DNA of 64,000 nucleotides. Source: Bacteroidales bacterium. Lineage in GTDB: Bacteria > Bacteroidota > Bacteroidia > Bacteroidales > UBA1402. The stretch spans positions 19,069 to 83,068 of the forward strand of contig JAFODP010000006.1 of the NCBI GenBank assembly GCA_017380635.1, written 5' to 3'. Position 1 is the first letter of the stretch. Each line of letters opens with the position of its first letter. The notes under the pieces were generated by a model. The model made no database searches and was not told the DNA's origin. It was given only the letters and a program-made list of their open reading frames with translations. The position numbers and the translations under genes were made by a program. Shown one piece after another: positions 28,680 through 38,526 of the stretch.

Positions 28680-28861
28680 GTTTGATTCATGGTGACAAAG
28701 ACGAGATCGTTTCCTTGCGATGCAGTCGACAATACTTGGAAGCTTATGGCGACAATGCCGAATTGATGGTGGTGGAAGGAGAGAACTACATGATAAGCAA
28801 GAAATTGGACGAAGTGAAAGGCCTGGTGGTGGATTTCTTCGTTTCTTTGCAGGCGCAATAA
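28673..28861 (+). pseudogene. 3' remnant of an alpha/beta hydrolase
   Basis: The frame from VVRLIHGDKDEIV to the stop (about 62 residues) matches the C-terminal end of alpha/beta hydrolases: the acid Asp loop IHGDKDEIV, then the strand AELMVVEGEN and a closing helix. At the place of the catalytic His (usually GENH) the sequence reads GENYM, so the triad is broken. The 5' two-thirds is missing; immediately upstream is the tandem repeat array. I read this as a gene destroyed by insertion or recombination at the repeat. Confidence 0.72.
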
Positions 28862-28883
28862 GAGAGAGTTGCGTGTATGAAAA

Positions 28884-28926
28884 GCGTTGCGGCCACCAAC
28901 CGGAGGTTGGTGGCCGCAACGCCTTA
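28884..28926. terminator. Strong hairpin between the remnant and rho
   Basis: Perfect 18-bp stem (28884-28901 with 28905-28922) with a GGA loop; arms begin GCGTTGCGGCC and end GGCCGCAACGC. On the minus strand it is followed by TTTT, so it can end rho transcription. Confidence 0.85.
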
Positions 28927-28948
28927 TAAATCCCTGTCTTTAAATTCT

Positions 28949-30991
28949 TTAATCGTTCATCGATAGCAGGAATTCTGCATTGTCTTGGGTTCTTTCCAGG
29001 CGCGTTTTCAAGAATTCCATGGCTTCGATGGGGTTCATGTCGGAAAGATGGCGACGCAAAATCCACATACGGTTGAGGGTGGTGGCATCGTGCAGCAAAT
29101 CGTCGCGACGCGTGCTCGAAGCCAGCAAATCTACCGCAGGATAAATGCGCTTGTTAGCCAAAGTTCGGTTCAATTGCAATTCCATGTTGCCCGTTCCCTT
29201 GAATTCTTCGAAAATAACGTCGTCCATTTTGGAGCCGGTTTCGGTAAGTGCTGTGGCGATAATGGTAAGACTACCACCATTTTCGATGTTACGGGCGGCA
29301 CCGAAGAAACGTTTGGGTTTATGCAAAGCGTTGGCATCCACACCACCGGAAAGCACTTTACCCGACGCGGGCGCTACCGTGTTGTAAGCGCGAGCCAGAC
29401 GCGTAATGGAGTCGAGCAGAATCACTACATCATGACCACATTCCACCATGCGTTTGGCTTTTTCCAAAACGATGCCGGCAATTTTTACGTGATGATCGGC
29501 AGGTTCGTCAAAGGTTGAAGCCACCACTTCGGCATTCACGCTGCGAGCCATATCGGTTACTTCTTCGGGACGTTCGTCGATAAGCAAGATAATCATGTAC
29601 ACCTCGGGATGATTGGCCGCGATGGCATTGGCAATGTCTTTCAACAAGACGGTTTTACCGGTTTTGGGCTGAGCTACAATCAATCCACGCTGGCCTTTGC
29701 CGATGGGCGAGAACAAATCGACCACGCGCACCGAACTGTTGGCGAATTCCTTTTTGCCGCAAAGGTTGAATTTTTCGTCGGGGAAAAGCGGTGTCAAATG
29801 ATCGAAACTCATGCGGTCGCGCACGAAAGAAGGCTCGCGTCCGTTGATACTTTCCACGCGTACCAAGGGGAAATATTTTTCACCTTCTTTGGGAGGACGG
29901 ATGGGGCCTTTCACCATATCGCCGGTGCGGAGACCGAACAATTTGATTTGCGATTGCGATACATAAATATCGTCGGGCGAAGCAATATAGTTGTATTCTG
30001 CCGAGCGCAAAAAGCCATAGTTTTCGGGCATGATTTCCAAACATCCGCTACCCATCAGAATGCCGTCGAAATCGTACAATCGCTCTTCCTGCTGCGGACG
30101 ATTCTGCGCCTTGTGGTTGGGATTGTACATCGGGTTGTTGGGATTGTTGATGTTGGCGTTATAATTGGGCGTTCCCGGCTGATGACGCTGACGACGTTGA
30201 TCCTTGTTCTGCTTTTGGTTCTGGTTGTCGCGATTTTCCTTGGGGCCCAGACCGGCCATGCGACGAGCTTCTGCCAAGGTGTCTTCTGCCAGATTTTCAG
30301 ATTTGACAGCGCTTTCTTCGGCCGAGGCTGATGCTTTGTTTTCTTCGATAGCTTTGTTTTCGGCAGCCACTTTGTTCTCTTGCGAAGCATTGTTTTCCTG
30401 CGCGGTCTTTGCGTTTTCGGCTACAACTGCTTCTTCGCTGTTTTCAGTCTTGGCAGCTTTGGGTTTGCGACCACGTTTTTTAGGAGCAGGCGCAGCGGTA
30501 TTTTCTTGTTTTTCAGCGGCGTTTTCCGATGGCTTAGCCGTTGGTTCAGCTACTTTTTCTGCGGTTTTTTCAGCAACTTTTTCGGTAAGCTTTTCTGTGG
30601 CGATGTCGTTATCCTGGCTTTTGCTAGCGTTTTTAGCCTTCTTATTGCCGTTGTCCTGTTTGGGCTTCTGCTCTTGTTTGGGCTTTTGCTCAGCAGCAGG
30701 CTCAACTTTTTCAGGCTTTTCAATCTTTTCGGCAGGCTTTTCTTTAGCCGTTTCCGTTACAGACTCTACTTTCTGATTGACAGGTTTTTGGATACGCTTG
30801 CGCTTGGGACGTTCTTCCTGTGTTTTGCCCGAGCGGTTGGCAGCAGCCTGCAAAGCTTGCTCGTCCAGGATGGCATATACTAATTTGTCTTTCGAGTTGA
30901 AATCAACCTTGGTCAGGTTCATCGATTTAGCCAACTCAACCAATTCTTGCAAACTCTTTTCTCTGAGTTGCACAATGTTCAAAAAAGGCAT
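28949..30991 (-). CDS. rho: Transcription termination factor Rho with long insert
   Basis: Hexameric RNA helicase that ends transcription. The N-terminal Rho_N segment ([18 protein letters not shown]) is followed by about 250 residues of low-complexity sequence rich in Lys, Glu, Ala, Asn and Gln. Next come the cold-shock RNA-binding domain ([17 protein letters not shown]) and the RecA-type motor with Walker A ([11 protein letters not shown], near residue 445) and [13 protein letters not shown]. The total of 680 residues is far longer than the 419 of E. coli. Such inserts are known in Bacteroidetes Rho and, in B. thetaiotaomicron, promote condensate formation. It is transcribed divergently from dnaK. 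Confidence 0.97.
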   Translation of the reverse strand: MPFLNIVQLREKSLQELVELAKSMNLTKVDFNSKDKLVYAILDEQALQAAANRSGKTQEERPKRKRIQKPVNQKVESVTETAKEKPAEKIEKPEKVEPAAEQKPKQEQKPKQDNGNKKAKNASKSQDNDIATEKLTEKVAEKTAEKVAEPTAKPSENAAEKQENTAAPAPKKRGRKPKAAKTENSEEAVVAENAKTAQENNASQENKVAAENKAIEENKASASAEESAVKSENLAEDTLAEARRMAGLGPKENRDNQNQKQNKDQRRQRHQPGTPNYNANINNPNNPMYNPNHKAQNRPQQEERLYDFDGILMGSGCLEIMPENYGFLRSAEYNYIASPDDIYVSQSQIKLFGLRTGDMVKGPIRPPKEGEKYFPLVRVESINGREPSFVRDRMSFDHLTPLFPDEKFNLCGKKEFANSSVRVVDLFSPIGKGQRGLIVAQPKTGKTVLLKDIANAIAANHPEVYMIILLIDERPEEVTDMARSVNAEVVASTFDEPADHHVKIAGIVLEKAKRMVECGHDVVILLDSITRLARAYNTVAPASGKVLSGGVDANALHKPKRFFGAARNIENGGSLTIIATALTETGSKMDDVIFEEFKGTGNMELQLNRTLANKRIYPAVDLLASSTRRDDLLHDATTLNRMWILRRHLSDMNPIEAMEFLKTRLERTQDNAEFLLSMND

Positions 30992-31154
30992 ATAAATAAA
31001 AATGTTACTTGATAATGATAACGGGTCGAATGCCCATTATGGCTTGAGGATTGTCATTCCTTGTGGAATTCGAGCGCAAAGATAATATCAAATTTTAATT
31101 TTTATGCAGCAATCATACTTTTTCTGCAGAACAATCTTCGATGAATATCCGATA

Positions 31155-31216
31155 TGTCAGCCAATTTTCGTTAGGAAGCGAAGTTTTTCTCTGACGATTT
31201 GTCAGAAAAACTGACA
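31155..31216. promoter_or_regulatory. TGTCAG/CTGACA repeat cluster upstream of dnaK
   Basis: TGTCAG at 31155-31160, then CTGAC at 31191-31195, TGTCAG at 31200-31205 and CTGACA at 31211-31216. The last three form two overlapping inverted repeats with 5-bp spacers (CTGAC-N5-GTCAG and TGTCAG-N5-CTGACA). The position about 30-110 bp upstream of the sigma-54-like site fits an activator binding region, which is inference. Confidence 0.5.
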
Positions 31217-31247
31217 GAGTGGGAGGGCGCAGCGCAGAGAAAAGTTT

Positions 31248-31262
31248 TGGCACGGCATTTGA
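31248..31262 (+). promoter_or_regulatory. Sigma-54-like promoter of dnaK
   Basis: TGGCAC (31248-31253), five bases, then TTGA (31259-31262) fits the -24/-12 pattern TGGCAC-N5-TTGC with one change, A for C at the last position. No TAnnTTTG element lies at a better distance from the dnaK start. Confidence 0.55.
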
Positions 31263-31398
31263 TTAATGAAAGACGTTTTTGAAAAAATCGATTTCCGATA
31301 AAGCGCCATAAAGTGCGGGCCTCATGCAGGCTTATATTAATAAGGTAGTCGATGAAACAAATTTGAAAGTAATTAGTAACAAATAAAAATTTAGAACA

Positions 31399-33327
31399 AT
31401 GGGAAAAATTATTGGAATTGACTTAGGAACTACTAACTCATGTGTAGCCGTTTTGGAAGGTAGCGATCCTGTAGTAATCGCTAACAGCGAAGGTAAACGT
31501 ACCACTCCTTCAGTTGTGGCTTTTGTGGATGGTGGCGAACGTAAAGTGGGCGATCCCGCTAAGCGTCAGGCTATTACCAACCCTAAGAAGACTATTTCTT
31601 CTATCAAACGTTTCATGGGTGAAAAATTTGATACCGTTAGCACCGACATCAACCGTATGGCTTACAGCGTGGTTCGTGGCGACAACAACACGCCTCGCGT
31701 AGATATCGACGGAAGAATGTATACGCCTCAGGAAATCTCTGCCATGATTCTGCAAAAGATGAAAAAGACGGCCGAAGATTATCTGGGTCAGGAAGTGAAC
31801 GAAGCTGTTATCACCGTGCCTGCTTACTTCAACGATGCACAGCGTCAGGCTACCAAAGAAGCTGGTGAAATTGCCGGTTTGAAAGTTCGTCGTATCGTGA
31901 ACGAACCTACCGCAGCTGCTTTGGCTTATGGTTTGGACAAGAAGAATGCCGATATGAAGATCGCTGTATTCGACCTTGGTGGTGGTACTTTCGATATCTC
32001 TATCCTTGAATTGGGTGACGGCGTTTTCGAAGTGAAATCTACCAACGGTGATACCCACCTCGGTGGTGACGATTTCGACCAAGTAATCATCGACTGGTTG
32101 GCTGCTGAATTCAAGAACGACGAAGGTATCGACTTGCGTCAGGATCCTATGGCTTTGCAACGTTTGAAAGAAGCTGCCGAAAAGGCCAAGATCGAGTTGT
32201 CATCATCAACTTCTGCCGAAATCAACTTGCCTTATATCATGGCGGTGAACAATATGCCTAAACACTTGGTTAGAACTTTGACCCGCAGTAAGTTCGAACA
32301 ATTGGCCGACCGTTATATCCAGGCTTGTGTGGAACCTTGCCGCAAGGCTCTTTCTGATGCCGGTATGAAGGCTTCCGATATCGACGAAGTAATCTTGGTG
32401 GGTGGTTCTACCCGTATTCCTGCTATCCAGGCTTTGGTGGAAAAATTCTTCGGCAAGACTCCTTCTAAGGGCGTAAATCCCGACGAAGTGGTAGCTGTAG
32501 GTGCTGCTATTCAGGGTGCTGTGCTCACTGGCGAAGTTACCGACGTACTTTTGCTCGACGTAACGCCTCTGTCGCTCGGTATCGAAACCATGGGTGGCGT
32601 GATGACCAAGCTTATCGAAGCCAACACCACTATTCCTACCAAGAAATCTGAAACCTTCACCACCGCTGCCGACAACCAGCCTTCTGTGGAAATTCACGTA
32701 TTGCAAGGCGAACGTTCTATGGCTCGCGACAACAAGACCATCGGTCGTTTCCACTTGGATGGTATTCCTGCTGCCCGTCGTGGTGTGCCTCAGATTGAAG
32801 TGACTTTCGACATCGATGCCAATGGTATTTTGAATGTGTCTGCTAAGGATAAAGCCACCGGTAAGGAACAAAGCATCCGTATCGAAGCTTCCAGCGGTCT
32901 TACCGACGCCGAAATCCAACGCATGAAGGACGAAGCCAAGGCTAATGCCGAAGCCGATGCCAAGGAAAAAGAACGTATTGACAAGCTCAACCAGGCCGAC
33001 TCTACCATCTTCCAGACCGAAAAGCAATTGGAAGAATTGGGCGACAAGTTGCCTGTCGATGCTAAGTCGCAGATTGAAGGTGCTTTGGCTAAGTTGAAAG
33101 AAGCTCACAAGAACCAGGATATTCCTGCCATCGATGCTGCTATGGCCGAATTGAATCAGATTTTCCAAGCTGCTTCTCAGGCTATGTACAACCAAGGCAA
33201 TCAGGCTAATCCCGGTGCTCAACCCGGTGCCGACTTCTCAGGTTTCAATGGCGGTGCTCAGCCCAACAACGACAACAAAAAGAACGACGGCGACGTAACC
33301 GACGTCGATTTCGAGGAAGTGAAGTAA
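31399..33327 (+). CDS. dnaK: DnaK, Hsp70 chaperone
   Basis: ATP-dependent chaperone. The actin-like ATPase begins [16 protein letters not shown] and contains [15 protein letters not shown] and the phosphate-binding [13 protein letters not shown]. The substrate-binding domain contains [14 protein letters not shown] and the linker region. The C-terminus is a Gly/Asn/Gln-rich tail ending in [11 protein letters not shown]. The 642-residue length is normal. dnaJ and grpE are not adjacent. Codon use is strongly biased, as expected for an abundant protein. Confidence 0.99.
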   Translation: MGKIIGIDLGTTNSCVAVLEGSDPVVIANSEGKRTTPSVVAFVDGGERKVGDPAKRQAITNPKKTISSIKRFMGEKFDTVSTDINRMAYSVVRGDNNTPRVDIDGRMYTPQEISAMILQKMKKTAEDYLGQEVNEAVITVPAYFNDAQRQATKEAGEIAGLKVRRIVNEPTAAALAYGLDKKNADMKIAVFDLGGGTFDISILELGDGVFEVKSTNGDTHLGGDDFDQVIIDWLAAEFKNDEGIDLRQDPMALQRLKEAAEKAKIELSSSTSAEINLPYIMAVNNMPKHLVRTLTRSKFEQLADRYIQACVEPCRKALSDAGMKASDIDEVILVGGSTRIPAIQALVEKFFGKTPSKGVNPDEVVAVGAAIQGAVLTGEVTDVLLLDVTPLSLGIETMGGVMTKLIEANTTIPTKKSETFTTAADNQPSVEIHVLQGERSMARDNKTIGRFHLDGIPAARRGVPQIEVTFDIDANGILNVSAKDKATGKEQSIRIEASSGLTDAEIQRMKDEAKANAEADAKEKERIDKLNQADSTIFQTEKQLEELGDKLPVDAKSQIEGALAKLKEAHKNQDIPAIDAAMAELNQIFQAASQAMYNQGNQANPGAQPGADFSGFNGGAQPNNDNKKNDGDVTDVDFEEVK

Positions 33328-33352
33328 TCATCAACTTCTGCATAAATGAAGC

Positions 33353-33390
33353 GAAGCGTGCGGCCCGCAGGGCCGCACGCTTCCTGTTTT
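33353..33390 (+). terminator. dnaK terminator
   Basis: Perfect 14-bp stem GAAGCGTGCGGCCC / GGGCCGCACGCTTC with a GCA loop, followed by CTGTTTT. Confidence 0.88.
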
Positions 33391-33413
33391 ACAAAGGCGC
33401 TTCTGACCAATTG

Positions 33414-34724
33414 TTATCCTCTCGCTTCGTCAAACTTGGCTTTCATGGTGGGGTTGTTGCGCGTAAGTTTCTTGATGCTGAGGGCTTCGGCTTTGTCGTT
33501 GGCCAATCGTAGGTTGTTTTCGGAACCGAGCAGCGCGGCCTTGATTTTTTGCAGATGATCGATGCTCTTGTCAATTTCTTCTATGGCTTTGTGAAACTTT
33601 TCACTGGCCAATCGGTAGTTGTTGGCAAACTTCTCTTTGAAGTCTAAAAGCTGGTTCTCAAAATTAGTCACATCGATAGATTGACTCTGAGCGATAGCCA
33701 GTTGCTGCTTATATTCCAGGCTCTTTTTTGATGTCTGTACCAAAAGAGAAATAATAGGCAAGAAAAATTGCGGACGGATAACATACATTTTGTCGTAGCG
33801 ATAAGAAACATCGACAATACCGCCATTATATAGCTCGTTGTCGGGCTCCAACAAAGATACCAGTACGGCAAATTCGCATTTTTTAGCCCTGCGGTCGGCG
33901 TCAAGTTTCTTGAAGAAATCTTCGTTTTTGTGCTTGGTGGCCGTTTCGTCGGCTTCGTTTTTCATCTCGAACATGATGGACACATACTCCGTGCCATCAG
34001 CTGCGAAATCGCGAAAAATAAAATCGCCTTTGCTACCGCTCGATGCATCGTTGTCTTTTTCGAAATAAGCAAGAGGCATCATGGGACGCATCATTTGGTT
34101 GAATTGGGTAGAACAATGAATTTCAAGCGTTTCGCCTATCATTTTGGTCGACATGCGAGTCTTCAGATCTTTGTAGTAATCAACCTGTTCTTGAGCGGTT
34201 TTTAGTTTTAGTTCGTATTGCTCCTTGATGTTCTTTTCGTGTATGGCGGCCTTTTGCTTGTCAAGCTCGGCATTGGCTTTAAGTTGGGCAATTTCGGCAT
34301 TTTTCCCTTGGATGTTTTCTTGCGATTTTCGCTGTTCTTCCATTACGGCAATTTTTATCTTGCTGTCGTTTTCTTTGATAAGACTTTGAAGATGAGCTAT
34401 TTCCTTGTCTTTGTTTGCTATGGCCAATGTGAGTTCAGAGCTTTTCTTCTCTTCGATGTTCTGGAGTTGCGTTTGCAGACGAGCAATGGCGGCCTCTTTT
34501 TCGCTGATGGTAAGGTCTTTTTTGTTCAATTCATTTTGATGAAGCTTTTCGGCCTTGGCGGCATTGAGTTGCTCGTTTGCTTTATGACGGTCGTTCAGTT
34601 CTGCCATGCGACGTTCTACTTCGGCGTTGAATTCCAGGTTTTTAACCTGATTGACGATGAATGCGTAGTCGGCTTCGTCTACGGTGAATGCTTTTTGGCA
34701 GTTGGGGCAAATTAATTCTTTCAT
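33414..34724 (-). CDS. DUF2130 family protein
   Basis: Soluble protein of 436 residues. It begins with a CPNC knuckle ([12 protein letters not shown]), continues with a long coiled coil rich in Lys, Glu, Ala and Gln (about residues 30-180), and ends in the DUF2130 domain with [10 protein letters not shown] and [10 protein letters not shown]. The latter spacing of acidic residues and Lys recalls PD-(D/E)xK nuclease folds, to which I believe the family is assigned. Its function is not established. It starts 25 bp after a GH43 gene on the same strand. I start at the ATG of MKELICPN rather than the upstream ATG inside that gene. Confidence 0.82.
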   Translation of the reverse strand: MKELICPNCQKAFTVDEADYAFIVNQVKNLEFNAEVERRMAELNDRHKANEQLNAAKAEKLHQNELNKKDLTISEKEAAIARLQTQLQNIEEKKSSELTLAIANKDKEIAHLQSLIKENDSKIKIAVMEEQRKSQENIQGKNAEIAQLKANAELDKQKAAIHEKNIKEQYELKLKTAQEQVDYYKDLKTRMSTKMIGETLEIHCSTQFNQMMRPMMPLAYFEKDNDASSGSKGDFIFRDFAADGTEYVSIMFEMKNEADETATKHKNEDFFKKLDADRRAKKCEFAVLVSLLEPDNELYNGGIVDVSYRYDKMYVIRPQFFLPIISLLVQTSKKSLEYKQQLAIAQSQSIDVTNFENQLLDFKEKFANNYRLASEKFHKAIEEIDKSIDHLQKIKAALLGSENNLRLANDKAEALSIKKLTRNNPTMKAKFDEARG

Positions 34725-34749
34725 GAGAAGCTTATGTTTTGATGCTTGA

Positions 34750-36381
34750 TTATTCGAAGTTGATATAGTGTAACTCGCAGAGCGAAGCGGGCGAGAGTGA
34801 GGTGCTATCGGCATGCGCGGCATTTTTCTGAGGCGACTCGAGATGAAAGCGGAGGAAAAGCGCGTGTTTGCCGCTCAGTCGGGCGATTTTTGGAACGCGT
34901 GCACTGAGGCTGATAAGTTGATTTTGAGGCAGTTTGTCGCTAATGTTGATGCGGCCCACTTTTACGCCATTTTTCTGCGGGTTGCCGATGAAAATATCGA
35001 TGTGACCATTTTGTCCCAGTGGAACGAGTTCGAGCTTCAGGCGCAAGGATTTATCGCCATGACAAGCATCAAAATTGAAATACTTGTAGCCTACGACGGA
35101 AGCTTCGGTATTGAAAACCACCGGGTTGTGGCTGCCGCCCTCCACGCGAACAAAATCCGAATCGCGGCCAGAAGCTATGTAAGAGCCAAAGAAAGTCTTT
35201 CGAGGCCAATTGTGTTCGGCCGGACGAGGAGAAGTGTAGTAGCAAGCTATGCCGACTTCGTATTTTTTGTAAGGGTCAAGTCCTTCTGTATCAAATCCTT
35301 CTGAGTTGTATTCGCCTTCGCTGATGAAAACTTTTCCGTCGTGCACGCTTACATCGATGGGAGCCACCATGGCCTGGCGCGAATATTCATCCTTGCCCGT
35401 CTGACGATGATAGAATACCCACCATCGATCTTTTATCTTGACGATGCTGCCATGTGTATTGCCGTTGGGGCAAGCCGTGAAAATAGTCTTGCCGGAAGCA
35501 TTCGTGTCGCGAGCGCGTCCGTCGATGATGGTGCCGCCATAGGTGTAAGGGCCGAGTGGCGCATCGGCGTAAGCGTAGGCTAAGGTGTAATTGCTTTGTG
35601 GCAGGCCGAAATCGCCATCGGCCGTCCATCTACTGTAGATGAATACATACTTGCCTTCGATTTTTCTGATGGACGAAGCCTCGAAGAAACGGAAAATATT
35701 GTCCTGGTTCTTGCTGGGAATCATGTCTTTAACGATGCTTGTGCCCGGCTTGACACTGGCCATGGTGTTAGGGTCGAGCTCGGCCGCCCAAGAAGTGTTG
35801 ATGCCCCAATAACCATACACGCGACCATCATCATCGATAAATACGGCGGGGTCGAAATCCATGCAGCCTTCCGTGCGGCGAGGATCGACAGAACTCCAAT
35901 TACAAACTTCGAAAGGTCCGTCCGGACGCGCCGACTTGGCCACCATATTCTTGCGTCCACCGGCTTGGTTGTTGGGGTAGAGGTAATAAGTCTTGCTGCC
36001 ATCACCGTTTGTAACTTCGCGAATATCAGGCGCGTATAGGACATCACCACGGCCATCTTCTCGGAAATTTTTCCCTTGTGCATCTCTTTTCGATTCGAAA
36101 ATAATGCCATCGTAGCGCCAAGAGTTGAGGCTGTCTACATCGGCCGACCAAAGCGCCAATTCTCTGCCGCAGTAAGCGTCTTTCAAACTATCGTGCGAAC
36201 CATAAAGATATACGCGCTGCTTTCCAGGACGATCCGGATCGTCAAAAACGTAAGGTTCGCCGTCGGGAATGAACTCCCATGCAGGAAGAATAGGATTGAC
36301 GGCGCCCGCGGATTGCATGAAACTGCAGACAATCAGAATAATGCTATATGCGTAAATGCAATATTTTGTCTTTGTGTTCAT
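34750..36381 (-). CDS. GH43 family hydrolase with C-terminal binding domain
   Basis: Exported protein of 543 residues with a signal peptide. The catalytic half contains [15 protein letters not shown] (likely base Asp), [10 protein letters not shown], the acidic [20 protein letters not shown] segment, and [10 protein letters not shown] (likely acid Glu). The C-terminal 150 residues, from about [13 protein letters not shown], look like a CBM6-type beta-sandwich. Plant-type arabinose or xylose side chains are plausible targets. No SusC/SusD pair is nearby. It probably forms a transcript with the DUF2130 gene. Confidence 0.86.
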   Translation of the reverse strand: MNTKTKYCIYAYSIILIVCSFMQSAGAVNPILPAWEFIPDGEPYVFDDPDRPGKQRVYLYGSHDSLKDAYCGRELALWSADVDSLNSWRYDGIIFESKRDAQGKNFREDGRGDVLYAPDIREVTNGDGSKTYYLYPNNQAGGRKNMVAKSARPDGPFEVCNWSSVDPRRTEGCMDFDPAVFIDDDGRVYGYWGINTSWAAELDPNTMASVKPGTSIVKDMIPSKNQDNIFRFFEASSIRKIEGKYVFIYSRWTADGDFGLPQSNYTLAYAYADAPLGPYTYGGTIIDGRARDTNASGKTIFTACPNGNTHGSIVKIKDRWWVFYHRQTGKDEYSRQAMVAPIDVSVHDGKVFISEGEYNSEGFDTEGLDPYKKYEVGIACYYTSPRPAEHNWPRKTFFGSYIASGRDSDFVRVEGGSHNPVVFNTEASVVGYKYFNFDACHGDKSLRLKLELVPLGQNGHIDIFIGNPQKNGVKVGRINISDKLPQNQLISLSARVPKIARLSGKHALFLRFHLESPQKNAAHADSTSLSPASLCELHYINFE

Positions 36382-36696
36382 TTTTACAATAGTTTTAATT
36401 AAGCTAATGTGCGAAAATACGAAAAGATTTTATAATCAAAGTGGGCTTTTTGCGACAAATTTTGCTGAAAACTTTGTCTTTGTAGTGTTTATAAATGTTT
36501 AAAAGAGATACTGAAAGGTTAATAAATGTAAATAAATAATCAACTCAAATCGAATTTGTTAATTATTGATAAAATATCTAGCGAAATAAACAAAAATTAA
36601 GGAAGATTATCAAAAATTAAGAAATAGAGCGATGGCTGCATCAGCAATTGCATTAACTTTGCATCACGAATAATAACTCATATAAATTTTACACAA
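36382..36696. promoter_or_regulatory. A/T-rich divergent promoter region
   Basis: A 315-bp region without a gene. On the minus strand TATTTTCG (36412-36419) with TTTG at 36437-36440 may serve the GH43 gene. On the plus strand TAACTTTG (36654-36661) lies 35 bp before the glycogen synthase start. No hairpin or RNA gene is recognised in the middle part. Confidence 0.45.
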
Positions 36697-38469
36697 GTGT
36701 CTAACATAGAGGAGAATAACACTTTTTTGGTGGAAGTGAGTTGGGAGGTTTGCAACCGAATCGGCGGTATTTATACCGTGCTGTCTACCCATGCTAAGCA
36801 ATTGGGCAAGACTTTAGGCGACCAACTTTGCTTCGTCGGACCAGATATCGAAAAAATCTATTGTCCCGATCAGCCCAATCCTTTGTTTTCGGAAGAAAGT
36901 ACGCCGCTCGATGCTTGGCGCGACCAATTGTCGGATACCTTATTTAAAGTAAGAACTGGCCGTTGGAATGTGCCCGGTTCGCCTTTGGCTGTGCTGGTGG
37001 ATTTCCGTCCCTATTACGACTTGAAAAACCAGATCTATTCACAAATGTGGGATTGGTTTAAGGTGGACTCATTGCACGAATATGGCGATTATAGCGAAGC
37101 TTGCATGTTTGCTTACGCCAGTGGTGAAGCGATCAAGTCGATGGTGGATTTTAAACAAGCTAAGTTGGGTAAAAAGGCCAATAAGACTGATTTTATCGCC
37201 CATTTCCATGAATGGACATGCGGCATGGGTTTGCTGTATCTCAAGCATTTTAAACCCGAAATTGCCACAGTTTTCACCACGCATGCAACGTCTATCGGTC
37301 GTTCTATTTGTGGTAACGGCAAGGCTTTGTACGATTATTTGTCGGGATACAATGGCGATCAGATGGCGCGCGAGTTGAATATGGAAGCCAAGCATTCTTT
37401 GGAAAAAACGGCTGCGCAAGTGTCGGATTGTTTTACCACGGTGAGCGATATTACCGCTTTGGAATGTACGCAATTGCTTGATAAAAAGCCCGATGTGGTA
37501 ACGCCCAATGGTTTCGAAGACGATTTTGTTCCGCCGGCACATAAAGCCGATAAGGCTCGTTCCATTGCTCGTGCCAAATTGCTCGACGTGGCCGAAGCTA
37601 TTTTTGGTTATGCTTTGCCCGAAGATACCATGTTGGTGGCTACCGCAGGTCGTTACGAATATCGCAACAAGGGTTTGGATGTCTTCATCGATAGTCTGAG
37701 TCTTTTGCAGGAAAAATTGCAATCGGAAAGCTTGAATCGTCCGGTGGTAGCTTATGTTTTGGTGCCCGGCAATGTGAGTGCGCCTCGTCAGGAAGTGTTG
37801 GATCGTCTGATGGAACAGGAAGAAGTTTCGCAATTGCGTTATGGTCGTCGTGTGCGTCAGGTGGCCAGCGAAATGGACGTGCAGCACATGAGCATCAAAG
37901 AGCCCATCTATCATCCTTACAATTCGCATTGGATGCATTATATCGAAGAGGATAAAGTGCTGAATGCCATTAAGTCGCGAGCTTTCGGCAATACGCTTTC
38001 GGAAAAAGTGAAAGTGATATTCGTGCCTTGTTATCTGCATGGCAACGACGGCATTTTCAACATGAATTACTACGATTTGTTGCAAGGTTTCGATTTGACG
38101 GCTTTCCTTTCTTATTACGAACCATGGGGTTACACGCCGCTGGAAAGCATCGCCTTCTCCATTCCTACCATCACCACGTCCTTGTCGGGTTTCGGTGTGT
38201 GGGCGTCGCAGCTCAGTGCCGATGCAGAAAATATTGCCGGAGGCGTGGCCGTTATCAAACGTTACGATGGTAATTATGCCGAAGTGGCCGAAAAAGCTGC
38301 GGAAACCTATTATCAGTTCTGGCACATGAATTTCATGGAAGCCGCTCAGGCTCGTAAAAAGGCTCGCAGTATGTCGCGCAAGGCGCAATGGTCGAAGTTT
38401 ATCAAGCATTATATGGAAGCCTATAAATTGGCTCTGCAGCACCGTGATCTTCGTCTTTCGGAGAAATAA
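36697..38469 (+). CDS. GT3-type glycogen synthase
   Basis: Glycosyltransferase that elongates glycogen, resembling the eukaryotic (GT3) synthases found in Bacteroidetes. Visible features are FLVEVSWEVCNRIGGIYTVLSTHAKQ at the N-terminus, FTTHATSIGRSICG, TPNGFEDDF, and the C-terminal PWGYTPLESIAF segment with the donor-site Glu. The 590-residue length fits. The start is GTG at 36697 (MSNIEENN); no ATG gives a complete N-terminus. It is followed 57 bp later by an alpha-glucan phosphorylase, so synthesis and breakdown are encoded together. Confidence 0.9.
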   Translation: MSNIEENNTFLVEVSWEVCNRIGGIYTVLSTHAKQLGKTLGDQLCFVGPDIEKIYCPDQPNPLFSEESTPLDAWRDQLSDTLFKVRTGRWNVPGSPLAVLVDFRPYYDLKNQIYSQMWDWFKVDSLHEYGDYSEACMFAYASGEAIKSMVDFKQAKLGKKANKTDFIAHFHEWTCGMGLLYLKHFKPEIATVFTTHATSIGRSICGNGKALYDYLSGYNGDQMARELNMEAKHSLEKTAAQVSDCFTTVSDITALECTQLLDKKPDVVTPNGFEDDFVPPAHKADKARSIARAKLLDVAEAIFGYALPEDTMLVATAGRYEYRNKGLDVFIDSLSLLQEKLQSESLNRPVVAYVLVPGNVSAPRQEVLDRLMEQEEVSQLRYGRRVRQVASEMDVQHMSIKEPIYHPYNSHWMHYIEEDKVLNAIKSRAFGNTLSEKVKVIFVPCYLHGNDGIFNMNYYDLLQGFDLTAFLSYYEPWGYTPLESIAFSIPTITTSLSGFGVWASQLSADAENIAGGVAVIKRYDGNYAEVAEKAAETYYQFWHMNFMEAAQARKKARSMSRKAQWSKFIKHYMEAYKLALQHRDLRLSEK

Positions 38470-38526
38470 TTTCTTGGAAATCAACTTATAAGAGAAGAAT
38501 AATACATTTACATTAAATAACAAAAA

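Larger units (their letters stand above)
30992..31398. promoter_or_regulatory. rho/dnaK intergenic region
   Basis: A 407-bp region without a gene. For rho, TATCTTTG on the minus strand at 31077-31084 fits a -7 element, leaving a leader of roughly 80 nt. For dnaK, a sigma-54-like site and TGTCAG repeats are listed separately, leaving a leader of about 125 nt. No CIRCE element (TTAGCACTC/GAGTGCTAA) is seen. Confidence 0.6.

Noticed and set aside
28115..28695. Short frames of 90-98 codons in the tandem array
   Set aside because: They simply translate the repeat units (the same peptide twice) and lack start signals; only the hydrolase-like tail after 28673 resembles protein.
30992..31398. A riboswitch or small RNA gene in the rho/dnaK gap
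   Set aside because: No known consensus is seen, and the visible structure is explained by promoter-type repeats.
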